Below are positions 23,035 to 50,134 of a stretch of DNA of 64,000 nt, in pieces. The DNA is taken from NCBI GenBank assembly GCA_047967505.1, contig CM106540.1. One strand, given 5' to 3'. The translations under genes and the position numbers were made by a program. Source of the stretch: Dipteris shenzhenensis. Its lineage: Eukaryota > Polypodiophyta > Polypodiopsida > Gleicheniales. Below the pieces are notes generated by a model. It saw only the letters and a program-made list of their open reading frames with translations, searched no databases and was not told where the DNA came from. How positions within the stretch are numbered: position 1 is the stretch's first letter; every line of letters begins with the position of its first letter.

Positions 23035-24026
23035 AGAATTCTAAAAGTATAAGGTCTGACAAATTTGGGTCAATCTTGCTATATGTTGTTCTTGGCCACC
23101 AAAATATTCCTCCAAAATGCCCATGAACTTTTTGAGAGATTTGAGAATGTCCTTGGGATAATTATAAAAACCATAGAATATAGTCCTATTTACTAGCGTT
23201 GACAACCTCCTTAGGATAATTATAAACAAGCATAGAATATAATGTTCTCCCTCTCAACTTCACATTTCGCAAATTTTGTAAAGTAACCTAAACTCAACAA
23301 GCACAAGGTGAAAGTGCCATGTTCTCTCTTGCGCGTGCACATGCGTGTACACCAAAAAATGAGTGCGAGCCCATGTGCATCGTGCACACGTGGGGGGGGG
23401 GGGAGAGAGAGAGCGCACCAAAGTGGGCATGCAAGTGTGATTGTATGGTGTACATCTGTGCAAGCCAACATGCGCGTGAACGGGTGCATGTGCGTGCACA
23501 TTTAACCTACTCGAGCACGTGCACACGCGGGTGCATGTATAAATGTATACATCATTAGAAAGATCTTGATGACACAATTCTAAATAAAAGTATAAATGTT
23601 GACAAATTTGGGTTATTCTTGCTATATGTTGTCCATAGCTACCAAAGTTCCCTTGCAAATGCCCATGAACTTTTTGTGAGCATTGAGAACCTCCTTGGGA
23701 TAATTATAAACAAGCATAGTATATATAGAATATACTGAAGGCCCTATTAACTTCACATTTTGCAAATTTTGTGAAGTACCCAAAACTAAACAAATTGGGA
23801 TCCTAGCACAAGGTGAAATAAGTCCATGTTTTTTCTCGCGTGCGCGTGTACATGTGCACCAAAGTAAGACTGCACGTGCGTGTGCTCGTGAGAGAGAGAG
23901 AGAGAGAGTGGACACGCGGGCACGTGTGTGTTGTATACATGTGCGCATACGCACGGGGGTGCATGGTTTGTGCGCATGTGCACGTGCGCTTAACCCAAAT
24001 CAAATGTGTGCACGGGTGTGCGTGCA

Positions 24027-24063
<37 letters not shown>

Positions 24064-24140
24064 GTGTGTGTGTGTGTGGTAGGCTACTTTATACAACATG
24101 CAAGAAATCTCCTTGAGAAAACAAGGGAGCATGAACATTT
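23035..24140. repeat. Two ~500 bp direct repeats with alternating purine-pyrimidine tracts
   Basis: The text GACAAATTTGGGT..TTCTTGCTATATGTTG, CCCATGAACTTTTTG, CTTGGGATAATTATAAA and CTTCACATTTYGCAAATTTTG occurs in 23040-23330 and again in 23590-23790. Each copy is followed by GTGCGCATGTGCACGTGCG-like tracts (about 23325-23535 and 23835-24030) and (GA)n runs (23403-23414, 23890-23910, 24042-24064). ORFs here are low-complexity artefacts. Confidence 0.7.
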
Positions 24141-25085
24141 AAAAGAGCTCTAGCTCTAGTGTGGTTTGGCAAAAAACATTCTAAAACATAGCTCTGATGA
24201 TGTGGGCAACACTATTCTTAAAAAAATGTCGTGTAAAACTCTAATCACGTGGGCAGCACCATTCTTCAAAGATATCATGCCTCCTCGGAGCCAACCACCT
24301 GAGAAACAGGTGCATTCCACATGTAAGAACCATGACATGGACAAGGATTACCAATAAATCCATCCAATCTGTTTTAATTTATTATAACGCACCCACACCC
24401 CACTTACACCCAACCCCCAAAACCCATTTCCCAAACCCCTCAAATACGTCCGCTCTCTTTTTTTTTGGGACCTCAAACCCCCTATCAGGGGCAGAGTGCG
24501 TAGAACAAATGGGCACAGGGAGCCCCTGGGTGCTGAGCGAACACACGTACATCCCGCACTCACGCACTCGCTCAACCACCAAGCCAGTCCCCTGGCCGTT
24601 CACTCTCAACACCATGTCTTGCCATAGCGAATTCCGCTTGAAAGTGCGATGGATGCAAGCACTGGTAGAGAGGTCATTCTGCTGGATCGATTCCATCACC
24701 AAAATCAGATGAACACGAAGCCGATATTGTATGCAGTGAAAGCGATACAAATTGTCTTGGTTTCATCCAGAGAAAGGGAGCACGACCGAAGCACATGCAC
24801 TCCGTTTCTAGCGCACTGCTTGAAGATCCCGGAAATACAGCCCCAGATATCGGATGGATGCAAAGAAGTCCCATCTAAAGATTACCGGTCGATGCAAACT
24901 TTTACAGACTACTCGACCGGCACATCAGAATGAGAGACTCAAATCGATCACAAGAATTTACGCTGACCTGCATAAAGGATCTAGAAATTCGTCATTTGGC
25001 CTCGACATGGGGCGAGATGCGATCCCCTCTGTAAACGAAGGATGGATCAGAATCCTTGAAGTAATCGGAAGAGGAACCAAATGGG
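24141..25085. other. Downstream flank of the receptor kinase gene
   Basis: Higher GC than the surroundings. Short ORFs at 24332-24712 and 24649-24933 are unrecognised. The part close to 25085 is probably 3'UTR of the minus-strand receptor kinase. Confidence 0.35.
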
Positions 25086-39945
<14,860 letters not shown>

Positions 39946-41299
39946 CGAGCCGCAGTGTTTTGTTCGCCGTACTCGAAATCAGTCTCCCAACGTCCCAATT
40001 CGACAGAAAGGACCCAAAGGACGTGGATCAGTCGGCAGTCAAGAAAGCATAACCCAGGCGCTGAACATAAACGTTCGACTAGCTCTCGCTTAGCTGCGTA
40101 TCGACGTTACGAGTATGTCCTGGATGGTGGACCTCAAGGTAGTTTCGGAGGCGGGATGAAGACCAGAAACAAAGTTAACGAGGGCCGAAGGCCACAAATG
40201 GAAGGTGGCATGGGGAAGAGAAATTTTATTAGTAGGAATATCCAAGGCATGGTTGTAGCCTTCGGGCAACGAATTTTGAGGAGGGTTGCATGAAGTTGCA
40301 GATTTTGAGGAGCATTGTTGCATATAATCGGGCGCGTTGACTCGATCTCATACGCAGGCAAGATACATGTAGCACCATTAGGTTCAGCAACGTCGTTTCG
40401 ATGGTGTCTGGTGCTTTTGTGACATGCACAATTCATCTCTACATGTGGTATGGAGTAAAGATCGCTCTGGAAGACTGGTTTAAACTGCCATTGGATGGCG
40501 AAAATTGGCTTGTCGGCAGTGTATAGACATAAGATCAGCCGCGGGCACTGCCAGGGCCTGCAGGCCGAGGTTGATTTGTCCAATGTCAACCCATTCCACC
40601 AAAACGTACCACAGTTCTTTCGAGGTCGCCATACTCGCCGGCTGTTCGCTGCCGTCCATTGGTTGACTTTCTAGTCTTCTTTGGCAAAGAGGGAGTTGAT
40701 TCTCGTTCCACAAGACGTATTTAATCCATGCATTTCCTATTGTACAGCAGAATTCCTCGATTCACTATTGAGCACACGTGAAATGGTTTGTTAAACGCGG
40801 CAAGCAAAGCGTAAGCTCTCAATTTCCTACAGATCTTCATCAATCACCAAAATCCGGCGTGGCAAGCAACGCACGTGAAATGGAACACAAAATCCGGCAA
40901 GGAAAGTCTAAATGTTGCCCAATTGAGCAGATGCCCAGCAGCATCAAAATCGCCAATGGTATACAAGAGTAACTCGTTAAGAGCTGTTGTTCACGTGTAG
41001 GGCTTGGTTTGAAACCTGGTTTCAAACCATATTTGCCCGTCAAAAACCACGTTGCACATCCGCTTTAGTTCAATTTTCGGAGCTTGCGAAACTACGCGTA
41101 TGACGTGTCAATCCCGGAGAATGCTTGGAAACAGTCCAAAGCTATTGTGTTTTTTCATGAGCCCCTACTTAGAAGGAGAACGCTTTTTTTAGCGCCGCCC
41201 CGCAACCTATAGCAACGAGCCAGGTTCTCGTCTTAAGTGGACTTCCTATATTTGAATTCGTGTTCTCACATCATCCCCTTTTGGATTTTCGTGCACTCA
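39946..41299. other. Upstream region of the receptor kinase gene
   Basis: No convincing coding region; ORFs on both strands lack motifs. It probably contains the 5'UTR and promoter of the minus-strand kinase gene. I could not place a TATA box with confidence. Confidence 0.35.
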
Positions 41300-41470
41300 A
41301 GTGCATCCAATGAGCTCTACTCGAGGATTGCTCTATTTGCATGAGCATGACCTCAAGATCGTACCTAGTTGACCGCAAAGTTGAAGCCCCCAATGTCTTG
41401 TTGGACAGAGCGAGCAATGTACTGGTGTGCAACTTTGAGTTGGCAAAGATGGGGTATGCACATTGCTCCA
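41300..41470 (+). pseudogene. Receptor-kinase catalytic-loop scrap
   Basis: Translated in shifting frames it gives RGLLYLHEHDLKIV, then after a stop and frame change DRKVEAPNVLLDRASNVLV and CNFELAKMG. This matches the plant receptor-kinase stretch normally reading LLYLHEHC..KIVHRDVKAPNILLD....VGDFGLAK. Both HRD and DFG are destroyed. It is unrelated in exon context to the adjacent LRR gene. Confidence 0.6.
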
Positions 41471-43180
41471 GAGCATCTATACTAGAATTTGCTACTTTTG
41501 CTGACAACTTCTCATATTTAAGGGCAGTGCGCCCAGCACGTTGTGCCTCTTGTTATGGCTTGCAACCAAGATCTCAAATTTGCTCTAGGCAAACCTTTCA
41601 ATTACACACTCCAAATTTTGGTCTCCAAACCAAGCCACGCGCATGAACGAGCTCTAAGATCTAAGAGAGCATTATGATCCAACATTTCAAAAAAACTTAG
41701 GGTGGTTACACACCGCCAAAGGATGCCCCAAAGGAGCTCCAACTTATGGGCAGCCAAAAAATGTCCTACCAGTCTTTAATGGGGGCAGAGGCTTTACACA
41801 ATGCCCAAGCAAGAACCTTTAAAAAAAGAATTTGATTGCTTGGGCAACCAAAGTTGCCTGGCTAAGAAGTCTCTTATGATGGGCACGAGGTCAACTTTTG
41901 GAATCACGTAGATTTTTGTTGTGTGAAAAGGGGAGTACGCCCACGACCCTACCCTGATCACAGATTTGGGAGGGAAATAAAACGGGCGTTCTAAACTAGC
42001 AAATTAAAATGTTTTAAACATTTTTTGTATCCCTTGGAGCAATTTAAACAGGCCTCACCATATTTTTTTACCAAGACCAGCTGTAGCCCATTACCACACA
42101 GTAAAACTACATAAAGTGTGGTAAGAAGATAGGTATACCACATCGTAATTATCTATACCATGCAGTGATAGATATACCACACGATACATTTCAACTATCG
42201 GGCGGGTTTGCTACACATACCGCACGGTATTGTAGACATACCGTGTGGTACAATTTCTTATATATAATGTGCACCCACCTCGTACTATTTGCATTCCCAA
42301 GCTTCAAGTCTCGAAAAAAACAAAAAGGGAAATGCAAAAAGGGATGAAGAAAGCTTCTAAACTAATTTGTAAGTTTTTGTATCGCCTTTAAAAAGTGTCC
42401 AGTGTCGGTGGTGGGCTCGCTCAGGCCAGCTGATATCTACCCACACTAGGATGCAAAATGGATAAATGCAAAGTTCTTTGTTTATGGTTTATCGTTTGTG
42501 ATTTGAAAGGATTATTTTTGTAAAGAATAGTATTTTTAAAAATATATTTGAAGTTATTTTCATGAAAAAATAAAAAAGAAAGTTGCTTTTGTAAGCATCA
42601 GCCAATTAGCTTTTAAAATTTAGTGAAACCTTATATTTATAAACTTGTAAAGAAATTACATGTTTAGTAGTTATTAGCTATATAGGTTACAAAAAATTAG
42701 TAAAAAATATAAATGGTTTTGAAAGCAAGTATCGGGAGTCCGCATATGCCAGCCGGTAACTACTCACACATGGGTGTGAAATATTAAATCATATATTATA
42801 GTTTATATGTACTTATTAGGAAAAATAAAATACTTGCCTTTCATCAATTGTGGCTCGCATTTGCCAGCTGATCACAATCCATTGAAAGTCTAGCTGGTTG
42901 TGTAGCTCGCAATTACTAGCTTGTATCAACCCGCAAATTGCACGCTAGAGAATGTTACAGACTATACTTGTGTGCTTACTTGTAAGATGAAATTTGTGGC
43001 ATACTATACCATGCATTTATGTGTACATTGTAATACCATCTTTTCAGAATAGTTAGTTGAACTTATGTAGGTATGATATGTATGTCTAGACTCATGCTAG
43101 GTATGTCTAACCCAGGTAGGTGTCCTTTACTTCGTAGATTCAAACAAAGAGTATTAATAAGTGCACATGTAGGTATTGCT
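41471..43180. other. AT-rich intergenic DNA with small palindromic repeats
   Basis: No gene. At 42110-42255 words like TATACCACAYSGTA recur in both orientations. At 42400-42960 GCTCGCATTTGCCAGCTG-type words recur three or four times, a degenerate repeat. Confidence 0.45.
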
Positions 43181-43184
43181 GGCT

Positions 43185-43440
43185 ACTGCACTAGTGTGTG
43201 TGAAATACCGAGATTCGTCTACAGAGCATGATGTTGCGAATTATCATAGTGCATATAGATGCTTACTCAAGAAAGAGGAGGACGTGGGAAAAGGCAACTT
43301 GCCATCCCAAGCCTATTTCCATAGGCAAATTACCACGTCTATAACCTCGGATGGTTGCTCTCGCTTGAAGTCTAGCAAACTTACATTGTTTTTTGATGAC
43401 ATGTTAGTGACATTGTCTTGAATTGCTGGAAACATATTAA
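43185..43440 (+). repeat. Paralogous segment, left copy
   Basis: The text ATACCGA..TTCGTCTACAGAGCATGATGT, GATGCTTACTC.AGAAAGAG and GCCATCCCAAGCCTATTTCC matches 50135-50400. It translates in part to a stretch containing CLLKKEEDVGKGNLPSQAY that is also seen, altered, in the right copy. Family not recognised. Confidence 0.65.
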
Positions 43441-43597
43441 TGATCTGAGATAGTTTATCTCTTTTACATGGACAACAATCATGGCGGACAGAGAATATAT
43501 GGTAGGCCAACATCAACCACAAAACGAGACTCATGGAAGAGGGCAAAGTGTTGTGAAACTATAGGATTTTGTTACAATCACAACAAGACAAAGCACA

Positions 43598-43852
43598 CAT
43601 AGACGCGCACACAGACGCGTTTCATGAACTAAATAAAAAACTTACGGGCGCGTCTATTTGCGCGTCTATTTTCGTGTCTGGAGACCCGCGTCTAATTGCA
43701 CGTCTATATATCAGACACACGCGCGTATAGACGCGCAATTAGACGCATAAATAGACGCGCTTATAAACGCGTTTATAGACGCATATATAGACACAAGTCA
43801 AATAGACAGACACGCATATAAACGCGTTTTTAAACACTGATAGATGCGCTTT
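43598..43852. repeat. Subterminal TAGACGCG array, copy 2 left end
   Basis: Dense TAGACGCG/CGCGTCTA variants; counterpart of 17812-18064. Confidence 0.85.
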
Positions 43853-44170
43853 ATTTATTTATTTTTTTAATTTTACAGAATACTGTGTATGTTGTGTATG
43901 CTATATAGTTACAAGAATCCCATATCCACATTGTGTAATTCAATTCTTATAGCCAACCGCATTTTAATTACAATTCCAAATAAAACATTACAACTCCAAA
44001 ACGCAGTAAAATTGAAAGCTCAAAAAGTGCTTGTATATACATATAGCACGAAGCTAAGCCATGTCATGTGGCTTCAAGTACAAAAAATAAGAGGAGTGTA
44101 TATACAAGAGGCACAAAGCCAAGCCAGTGGCTTTAAGTACAAAAAAGAGTAGCTAGCACTACTTATACGC

Positions 44171-45842
44171 CTAATCTATGTTCTGTAGGTCCTCGCTCCC
44201 TTCCACGCTCCCTTCTGCGCTCCCTGCGCCTCCTTCCTCCTCTTCCTCATCGTCTTGTGCACGGGTCTGTAAACAAGGGACAACATATATCAATGTATGA
44301 AAAATCAAATCTTTACTTATAATTTTGGCATTATTTAATTACTTTCAAATACCTGGGGGGCCGCTCTAGTAGCTCGGGTATACTGCTCCTCAGTAATCAA
44401 CCCGTCATCATAGAAGTGCCTCCATGTATCTCCTCTGCGATGGTGGCGGTGGTAGGCTGTCTCCACTGGAGTAGGGTATCTGCCCACGATCTCAAGCTGC
44501 ATGACTGCGACACACTTTGCGGAGCGATTAGTACAAAGAAACAACCAACCTCCTAATAAACTACATAAGCAATATAATTTGAGATGGATACTTACAAATT
44601 GGGCCTCCCATGATTCAACACCCCCTGCTCCAAAATGCACGCTTCCATATTCCTCCATCTGGATCCTCCGTGCCTCCACGTGCTGCAGACTGGGGTCCTC
44701 CCTCGTTGACTTCATTGCCTTCTTCCACTCACGCTTGTGAGCGGTGTGGGGCGGGCCCCTTGGTGGTTGACCTGCCTCAAGCCTGGCAAGCTCCGCTAGT
44801 GCCTGCCTCTTAAGTGAAGATCTTTTATTGCTAAGTATCGTAACAATCTTTGACTTCCCCCATTTATCTGTGAACTGGCGATTGGGGGGGTTAGGATACC
44901 TAGAGCGAACAGTAGCGAGGGTCTCATCAGCCAACCTCTTTGGGTGGTCTTTGTAGTGGATAAAGCAATCTCTGTAATTGTTAGCAATTACAGAGCACAT
45001 GAAGGCCATGATGTCCTTCCCCCGCGCATCCATCAAGATGCCTCCTGTCTGAGTGATGTCATAATAAATCGTACCATCACCCAAAGGCACGTCTAAATCA
45101 TCTGAATCATCATCCTCCCCACCGCCACATGGCCCAAAGCACTGTGCCATGCATCTCCCACTGCTCTCCCTGGTACTACGCCTGCTACCCTGTCATGTCG
45201 AGCTCGTACGCTGGCCACTCGTAGCTGGGGACTGCACGGGACTACGCTGACCACTCGTAGCTAGAGAACCGAGTCTCGACGGCACAGGAGTACGTCGACG
45301 GCTCGCCGAGACAGAAGGACCTCCCTGGTACTACGCCTGCTACCCTGTCGTGTCGAGCTCGTATGCTGGCCACTCGTAGCTGGGGACTGCACGGGACTAC
45401 GCTGACCACTCGTAGCTAGAGAACCGAGTCTCGACGGCACAGGAGTACATCGACGGCTCGCCGAGACAGAAGGACCTCCTAACGGCATGGGGGAAGGGGC
45501 ATAAGACGGGATGGCAGAAGGGACATAAGACGGCATGGGGGAAGGGGCATAAGACGGGATGGCAGAAGGGACATAAGACGGCATGGGGGAAGGGGCATAA
45601 GACGGTACGGGGGAAGGGGCATAAGAAGAGGCATAAGACGGCTGTGCTGACTCCGCTGGGGTGATCTCAGGCGGTGTGGGGTGGCTTGGAGTCTGTAGTG
45701 CCGCCTCCTGGGAAGTGTTTAGAGTACCCGTCATATACCCGTATAACTCCGCAGGACTAGGAGAGTGCCCTAAAAGGTTATATAAGTCCTTCCAAATAGA
45801 TTCCCGAGGATCAGGTGAGCTAGGAGCGCTTCCTGGCCACAT
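44171..45842 (-). pseudogene. TnpA-like gene of copy 2, frameshifted by a 155-bp duplication
   Basis: Start ATG at 45842 (MWPGSAPSSPDPRESIWKDL). A proline-rich repeat of SYAPSPMP and SYVPSAIP units follows, then the conserved MAFMCSVIANNYRDCFIHYK and SRYPNPPNRQF block. The exon ends at WEAQ near 44596; later blocks carry GRYPTPVETAYHRHH and an acidic tail ending at TAG 44171-44173. A tandem duplication with units starting at 45166 and 45321 (155 bp, not a multiple of three) throws the N-terminal part out of frame with the rest. Confidence 0.78.
45166..45475. repeat. 155-bp tandem duplication in tnpA
   Basis: Two near-identical 155 bp units, each starting CTCCCTGGTACTACGCCTGC or its second-copy equivalent. 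Copy 1 has one unit. Confidence 0.9.
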
Positions 45843-45917
45843 GTTGAACTGGAAAAAAGGAAAAAAATCTATTACTGATGAGCTGAGAAGAAAGGGAAAG
45901 AAAAGAGAGGCTTACTG

Positions 45918-46105
45918 TCAGAGCGCGTCTATAGACGCGTCTAACAGAGCATTTAACAACTCGTCTAACAAAGCGTCTAACAGAGCGTCTAACAAGGCAT
46001 CTAACAGAGCGTCTATAGACGCGTCTGTCTGTGTCTGCAATAAGCCAGACGCGCGGTTAGACGCGCTTTTAGACGCGCCTATAGACGCGCTCCGACAGAC
46101 GAGAT
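45918..46105. repeat. Internal TAGACGCG array next to tnpA, copy 2
   Basis: Includes an 11-12 bp periodic run (GCGTCTAACARR repeated, about 45955-46010) and CTATAGACGCG palindromes. Confidence 0.8.
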
Positions 46106-46497
46106 TTCTAAAAAGTAGAAAAGGACATTGCACCTGACACAAAAACGTGACACTGATACCCAGATCATGTGCTTCTTGGATACGAGAAAGTACAAAACTG
46201 GAGAGAGCAAACTTCCAAACAAGATCAACTGCAAAAAGACTTACTTGGATAGAGGTATGGAAGGTTCTTCTTTCTTTTTCAAAGTTGCTTCTTCTCCTTG
46301 TTCGTCCTCCTCTCCTTTAAGCTTAGAAGTAAGTGTGGGTGCCTTTCTCTTGAGTGTAAGCTTGGAAGTAAGTATGGAAGCCTCCCTCTTAAGCTTCGAA
46401 ACTATGGATTTGCTAATAAAGAAGGAAGCAAGCCGCGCGAAGCATAAGTAATGTGAAGAAAAGCAAAGCGAGCGGCGTGGAAAAGCAGGTTTAAAAG
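46106..46497. promoter_or_regulatory. Candidate bidirectional promoter/leader, copy 2
   Basis: Inverted counterpart of 15766-16159 in copy 1, including the AAGCTT-containing 36-bp duplication. Bracketed by motif arrays and lying between divergent tnpA and tnp2. Role inferred from position. Confidence 0.35.
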
Positions 46498-46622
46498 CCG
46501 CATCTATAGTCGCATCTAATAACGCGTCTATAGTCGCGTCTAAATACACAGAGTAGACACGCATTTAGACGCGCCGTTAGACGCGATTTTAGCCGCGACT
46601 ATAGACACGGCGATAGACGCAA
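46498..46622. repeat. Internal TAGACGCG array next to tnp2, copy 2
   Basis: About ten motif variants ending some 60 bp before the tnp2 start codon. Confidence 0.8.
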
Positions 46623-46682
46623 CACAGAGTTTAAATTAAACATTTGAAGAAGAGCAAATTTGGTGGGTTGTTTGTTTGTAGG

Positions 46683-48925
46683 ATGTCTCCATCTTCAACA
46701 AGTAGCTCCAGTGAGGATGAATCCCTCCGTATCCACCATCGTGAAATGTGGTTGGAGCAAAAAATAAAATGTCTGTGTGATCGATGTTGAGGAAACATGT
46801 ATCGTGCACGCAAGATTACACTCAATCATATCTCAAAGTATGGAGAATGGGATGTGACCGTAAACAGGGTAAGGGTTTGTAAGTTAAGGTTGATTGAGAT
46901 ACCTATGGGTGTTCATATGTTTGAGTTATGATCTCGTTTTAATTTGATACATGATGCAGTGCCACACCTGCATATGTTACCCTATGCCCGTCGTGAGGAG
47001 GCGAAGCATCGGCGATATGAGGTGGGATCTTCAGGAGGGACCGTTACGGATGCATGGAGTGATGGTGATAGTAACCCTCCGCCATTACCTCATGAAGCCG
47101 TGGAGGAGGAGGTGTTTGATGATATGGTGTGGGATTTATATGTCCATCAAGGGAGGGATAATAGCATGGAGCAGGATGATCTTTTTACCGTAGCATCGAC
47201 TCCACTGTTTGAGGGGTGCACATTCTCTGTTTTACGTGCCTCCCTTGAGTTACTAAACTTGCAAACCATCTATGGATGGAGCAATGCAAGTTTGAATGCA
47301 TTACTCAAGTAAGCTTTAAAGTCGATTTTGCAAACATGGTGAATTATGCTAGTGGGTCAATTACTCGAATGCTTTTCCTCATTTATGGTCTTCACATGCA
47401 GGCTATTGTGTAAAATGCTTCCAAGGGAGAATAAACTACCGACCTCAAGAGATATGGCAAGGCAACATGTGACCTCTCTTGGAGGATTAGATTACAAGCG
47501 CATCCATGCATGTGTCAACGATTGTGTTTTGTTTCGTGGACTACATAAGGATGGAAGAGAGTGTCCTACTTATGGAGAGGCAAGATATAGAGCAGATCTC
47601 AAAACCTTGGACGTGCCTCGTAAGGTATTGCGACATTTTCCCATAATCCCTCGCATCCAACATATGTTCAAGTGCAAATCTATTGCAGAGCTCATGTCAT
47701 GGCATTCCTCCCATCGATCAACCGATGGCAAGTGGAGAACTCCCGCGGACTCTCCTGCGTGGAAGCATATTGAAGACACATGGCCAAGCTTCAAGGAAGA
47801 ACCTAGGAGCTTGAGACTTGGATTGGGTATGGATGGTGTGAACCCATTTGGTCTCAAAAGCACGTCTTATAGTGTATGGCCAGTGGTATTGGTGAATTAC
47901 AATCTTCCACCCTCTATGGCTATTAAGAAAGGACATGTCATGCTGTCCCTTCTAATTCCAGGGAAACATAAAGTCAAAAACCCTGATGTTTATTTGGAGC
48001 CTTTGATTGATGAGCTAGAGATACTTTGGAAGAATGGGAGTATGCTAGGGGATGCATGAGCAAGGTCGATATATAGAATGTTATGCATAAGTTAGGAGCT
48101 TTCAATAATTTAGATTGCTTATTTAATTGATTTTTTCTTGGTGTAGTGCACTATGTTTAATGCTATATGGTGTGAGGGCAAGCATTTTCGAACACAACGG
48201 ATTGATGATAAGAGAAACACACAAGATTGCGGCGTCATTGCTAGCTTTGAGGGAGCCAATGGAGCCATGGATGATTATTGTGGCATAATCCAAGATATTA
48301 TTATGCTTGACTTTCGACGCTTCTTTGTGTATGTTTTGGATGTAAAGTGGTTTAAGGACGTGGTGGAAAGAGGCCCTAATGCAACAATCAAACACCATGC
48401 AAGTGGCTTTGTAACTATTGACTCCACAAAGTTTTGGCAAAGTAGGAAGGACACACTAGTACTACTGCAACAATGTGAACAGGTACTGTGCACACATATA
48501 AAAATACTCGCTTTTAAATATTTGATGCAAGAAAAGTAACATGATTGTATTTGTGTTTGAATTAGGTTGTCTATCAACCAATGGTGGATAATAATAGATG
48601 GTGGCATGTCATACCTATTATACGACGTTCCAAAGTGATGTATAGTACATTTACTAATATGGAGCGTATGGAGGATGATCATGGCCATGGACGTGATGAT
48701 GACCGTGATACAAGAGAGGAGGATGATCATGAGATAGGAGATACAGATATTGAGGCCATTACCTGTGAGGACGAGCCTACCATTCGAGATGCTGATTTCG
48801 ATGAGCACATGAGTGGCACAAGTAGTAGTGGGTTGAATGTATTTGTAGATCTAAACACTTGTTTGGATTTTGAAGTAGATAGTTTGGCAAGGGTTGATCT
48901 CATTGAGGATGAGATTGAACCGTAG
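46683..48925 (+). pseudogene. TNP2-type transposase gene of copy 2, internally deleted
   Basis: Same exon order as copy 1 through the TNP2 core, but after LEPLIDELEILW (about 48030) the text jumps to the end of the DUF4218-like part. About 1.82 kb present in copy 1 (about 12466-14289) is missing. The DUF4216-like exon (48153-48480) and acidic last exon (to 48925) remain. A TGA also replaces an Arg codon in the N-terminal C-x2-C region (near 46788), and a short insertion follows exon 1. It cannot encode an active transposase but keeps all the ends, so it could be mobilised in trans. Confidence 0.87.
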
Positions 48926-49095
48926 CCCCATAATTGATATTGGCAAAACTATTTTACATATTGTCTCATTCTCCTCATCTCACTTAATTCTTGTATATGT
49001 GGGCTTGCAAAAAATTATATGCTTTGGTAATCATGGGCAATGTTTGGAAAGCAATGATGCACACCAAAATCTCACTTTCTGTGTTCTCTGGTTTG

Positions 49096-49364
49096 CATCT
49101 ATTTATGCGTCTAAATGCGTGTCTGATTCTCAGTGTAAACGCGCAAATAAACGCGCAAATACACGCGCAAATAGACGCGCCAATAAACGGGATGTTAGAC
49201 GGGCCCGTATTTTTTGAGGTCAGACGTGCACGTAGACGCGGTAATTTACGTGCAAATAGACGAGCTTTTAGACGCGCATTTAGACGCGCCCGTAATTCCT
49301 CTACTAAAGCAACGCCTATAGACGCGCCCGCTATTTTGCGCGTCTACCAAGCGCGTCTATAGTT
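49096..49364. repeat. Subterminal TAGACGCG array, copy 2 right end
   Basis: Counterpart of 11143-11412; several CGCAAATAGACGCGC units. Confidence 0.85.
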
Positions 49365-49383
49365 GCTTTGTGTTGTTGTGAAT

Positions 49384-49832
49384 GTTAGGTTGTCAGAAGT
49401 GGATGTGCAACTTTTGGAACTAAGTCTCACAAGCTCTACCTTGAGGATAAGAAAACATTTTATTGGCGATGAAGAAAAACTAATAAAGAAATGCACTGAT
49501 GGACCAAGTGTCAAATCCGTTGCTAGCATCCTATAAGGCATTAACCATGTAGACATTAGAGTAGTTCGTGTACAAGCTAAAGATATAAATGAGTGAACGT
49601 TTAATATGTGGAACAATTCCAATGGAATTTGACATTGATTTGGACCATGGGTATTGTAAATCAATCAATTGCTAGTTCCTTACGTATTTTGTTTGAGTCC
49701 AGATATTTAAGACTACTTGTAGCGTGAACAATTGCTTTTAAATCTTTCGAAAAGTTGTATCATATGGTTGCGATTGGAAAGTAGAGGGTGTGAGAGACAA
49801 CTGCCATGTGCATGTAAGTAGTGCTAGCTACT
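49384..49832. other. Spacer, no gene
   Basis: Nothing recognisable between the CACTA target duplication and the next MITE. Confidence 0.5.
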
Positions 49833-50127
49833 CTCAGGGGGTTAACCTAACAAAATTTTAGTGTACCACGTGCCTTCAAAAGGAGGGATATTTTAATTGT
49901 GTCTTTGGGAAATTTTGAACAAGATTACAATAAAAGGAGGGGTTTTCTAATTAAAATTTAGAAAAAAATCCATTAGTTTACAAGTAAATAGGGGCAAATT
50001 TATTGCAGTAAACATTTTAGTTGAATAGGGGCAATTTTATTAGGGGAAACATTTTAGTTGAGGGGTTTTTTTAATACCCCTTGAATGCACGTGATATTTA
50101 GGGCTTCATAGTGGTGCACCCCCCGAG
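49833..50127. mobile_element. MITE family 2, copy c
   Basis: 295 bp, ends CTCAGGGGGTTAACC and GGTGCACCCCCCGAG. Flanks TAGCTACT and TAGCTAAT match at 7 of 8 bases. Longer than its relatives because of an internal duplication around TAGTTGAATAGGGGC (about 50010-50060). Confidence 0.85.
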
Positions 50128-50134
50128 TAGCTAA

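Larger units (their letters stand above)
43579..49380 (+). mobile_element. CACTA-superfamily element, group A copy 2
   Basis: Termini CACAACAAGACAAAGCAC on the left and CACAACAACACAAAGCAA read inward from the right, with 3-bp target duplication AAT at 43576-43578 and 49381-49383. Length 5,802 bp, opposite orientation to copy 1. The tnp2 gene carries an internal ~1.8 kb deletion and tnpA a frameshifting tandem duplication. Confidence 0.92.

Noticed and set aside
23803-24153. Histidine/serine-rich ORFs on both strands
   Set aside because: Products of GT/CA and GA microsatellites.
45918-46105. A CRISPR array (periodic GCGTCTAACARR)
   Set aside because: Period of 11-12 bp without spacers, inside a plant CACTA element; it is a degenerate binding-site array.
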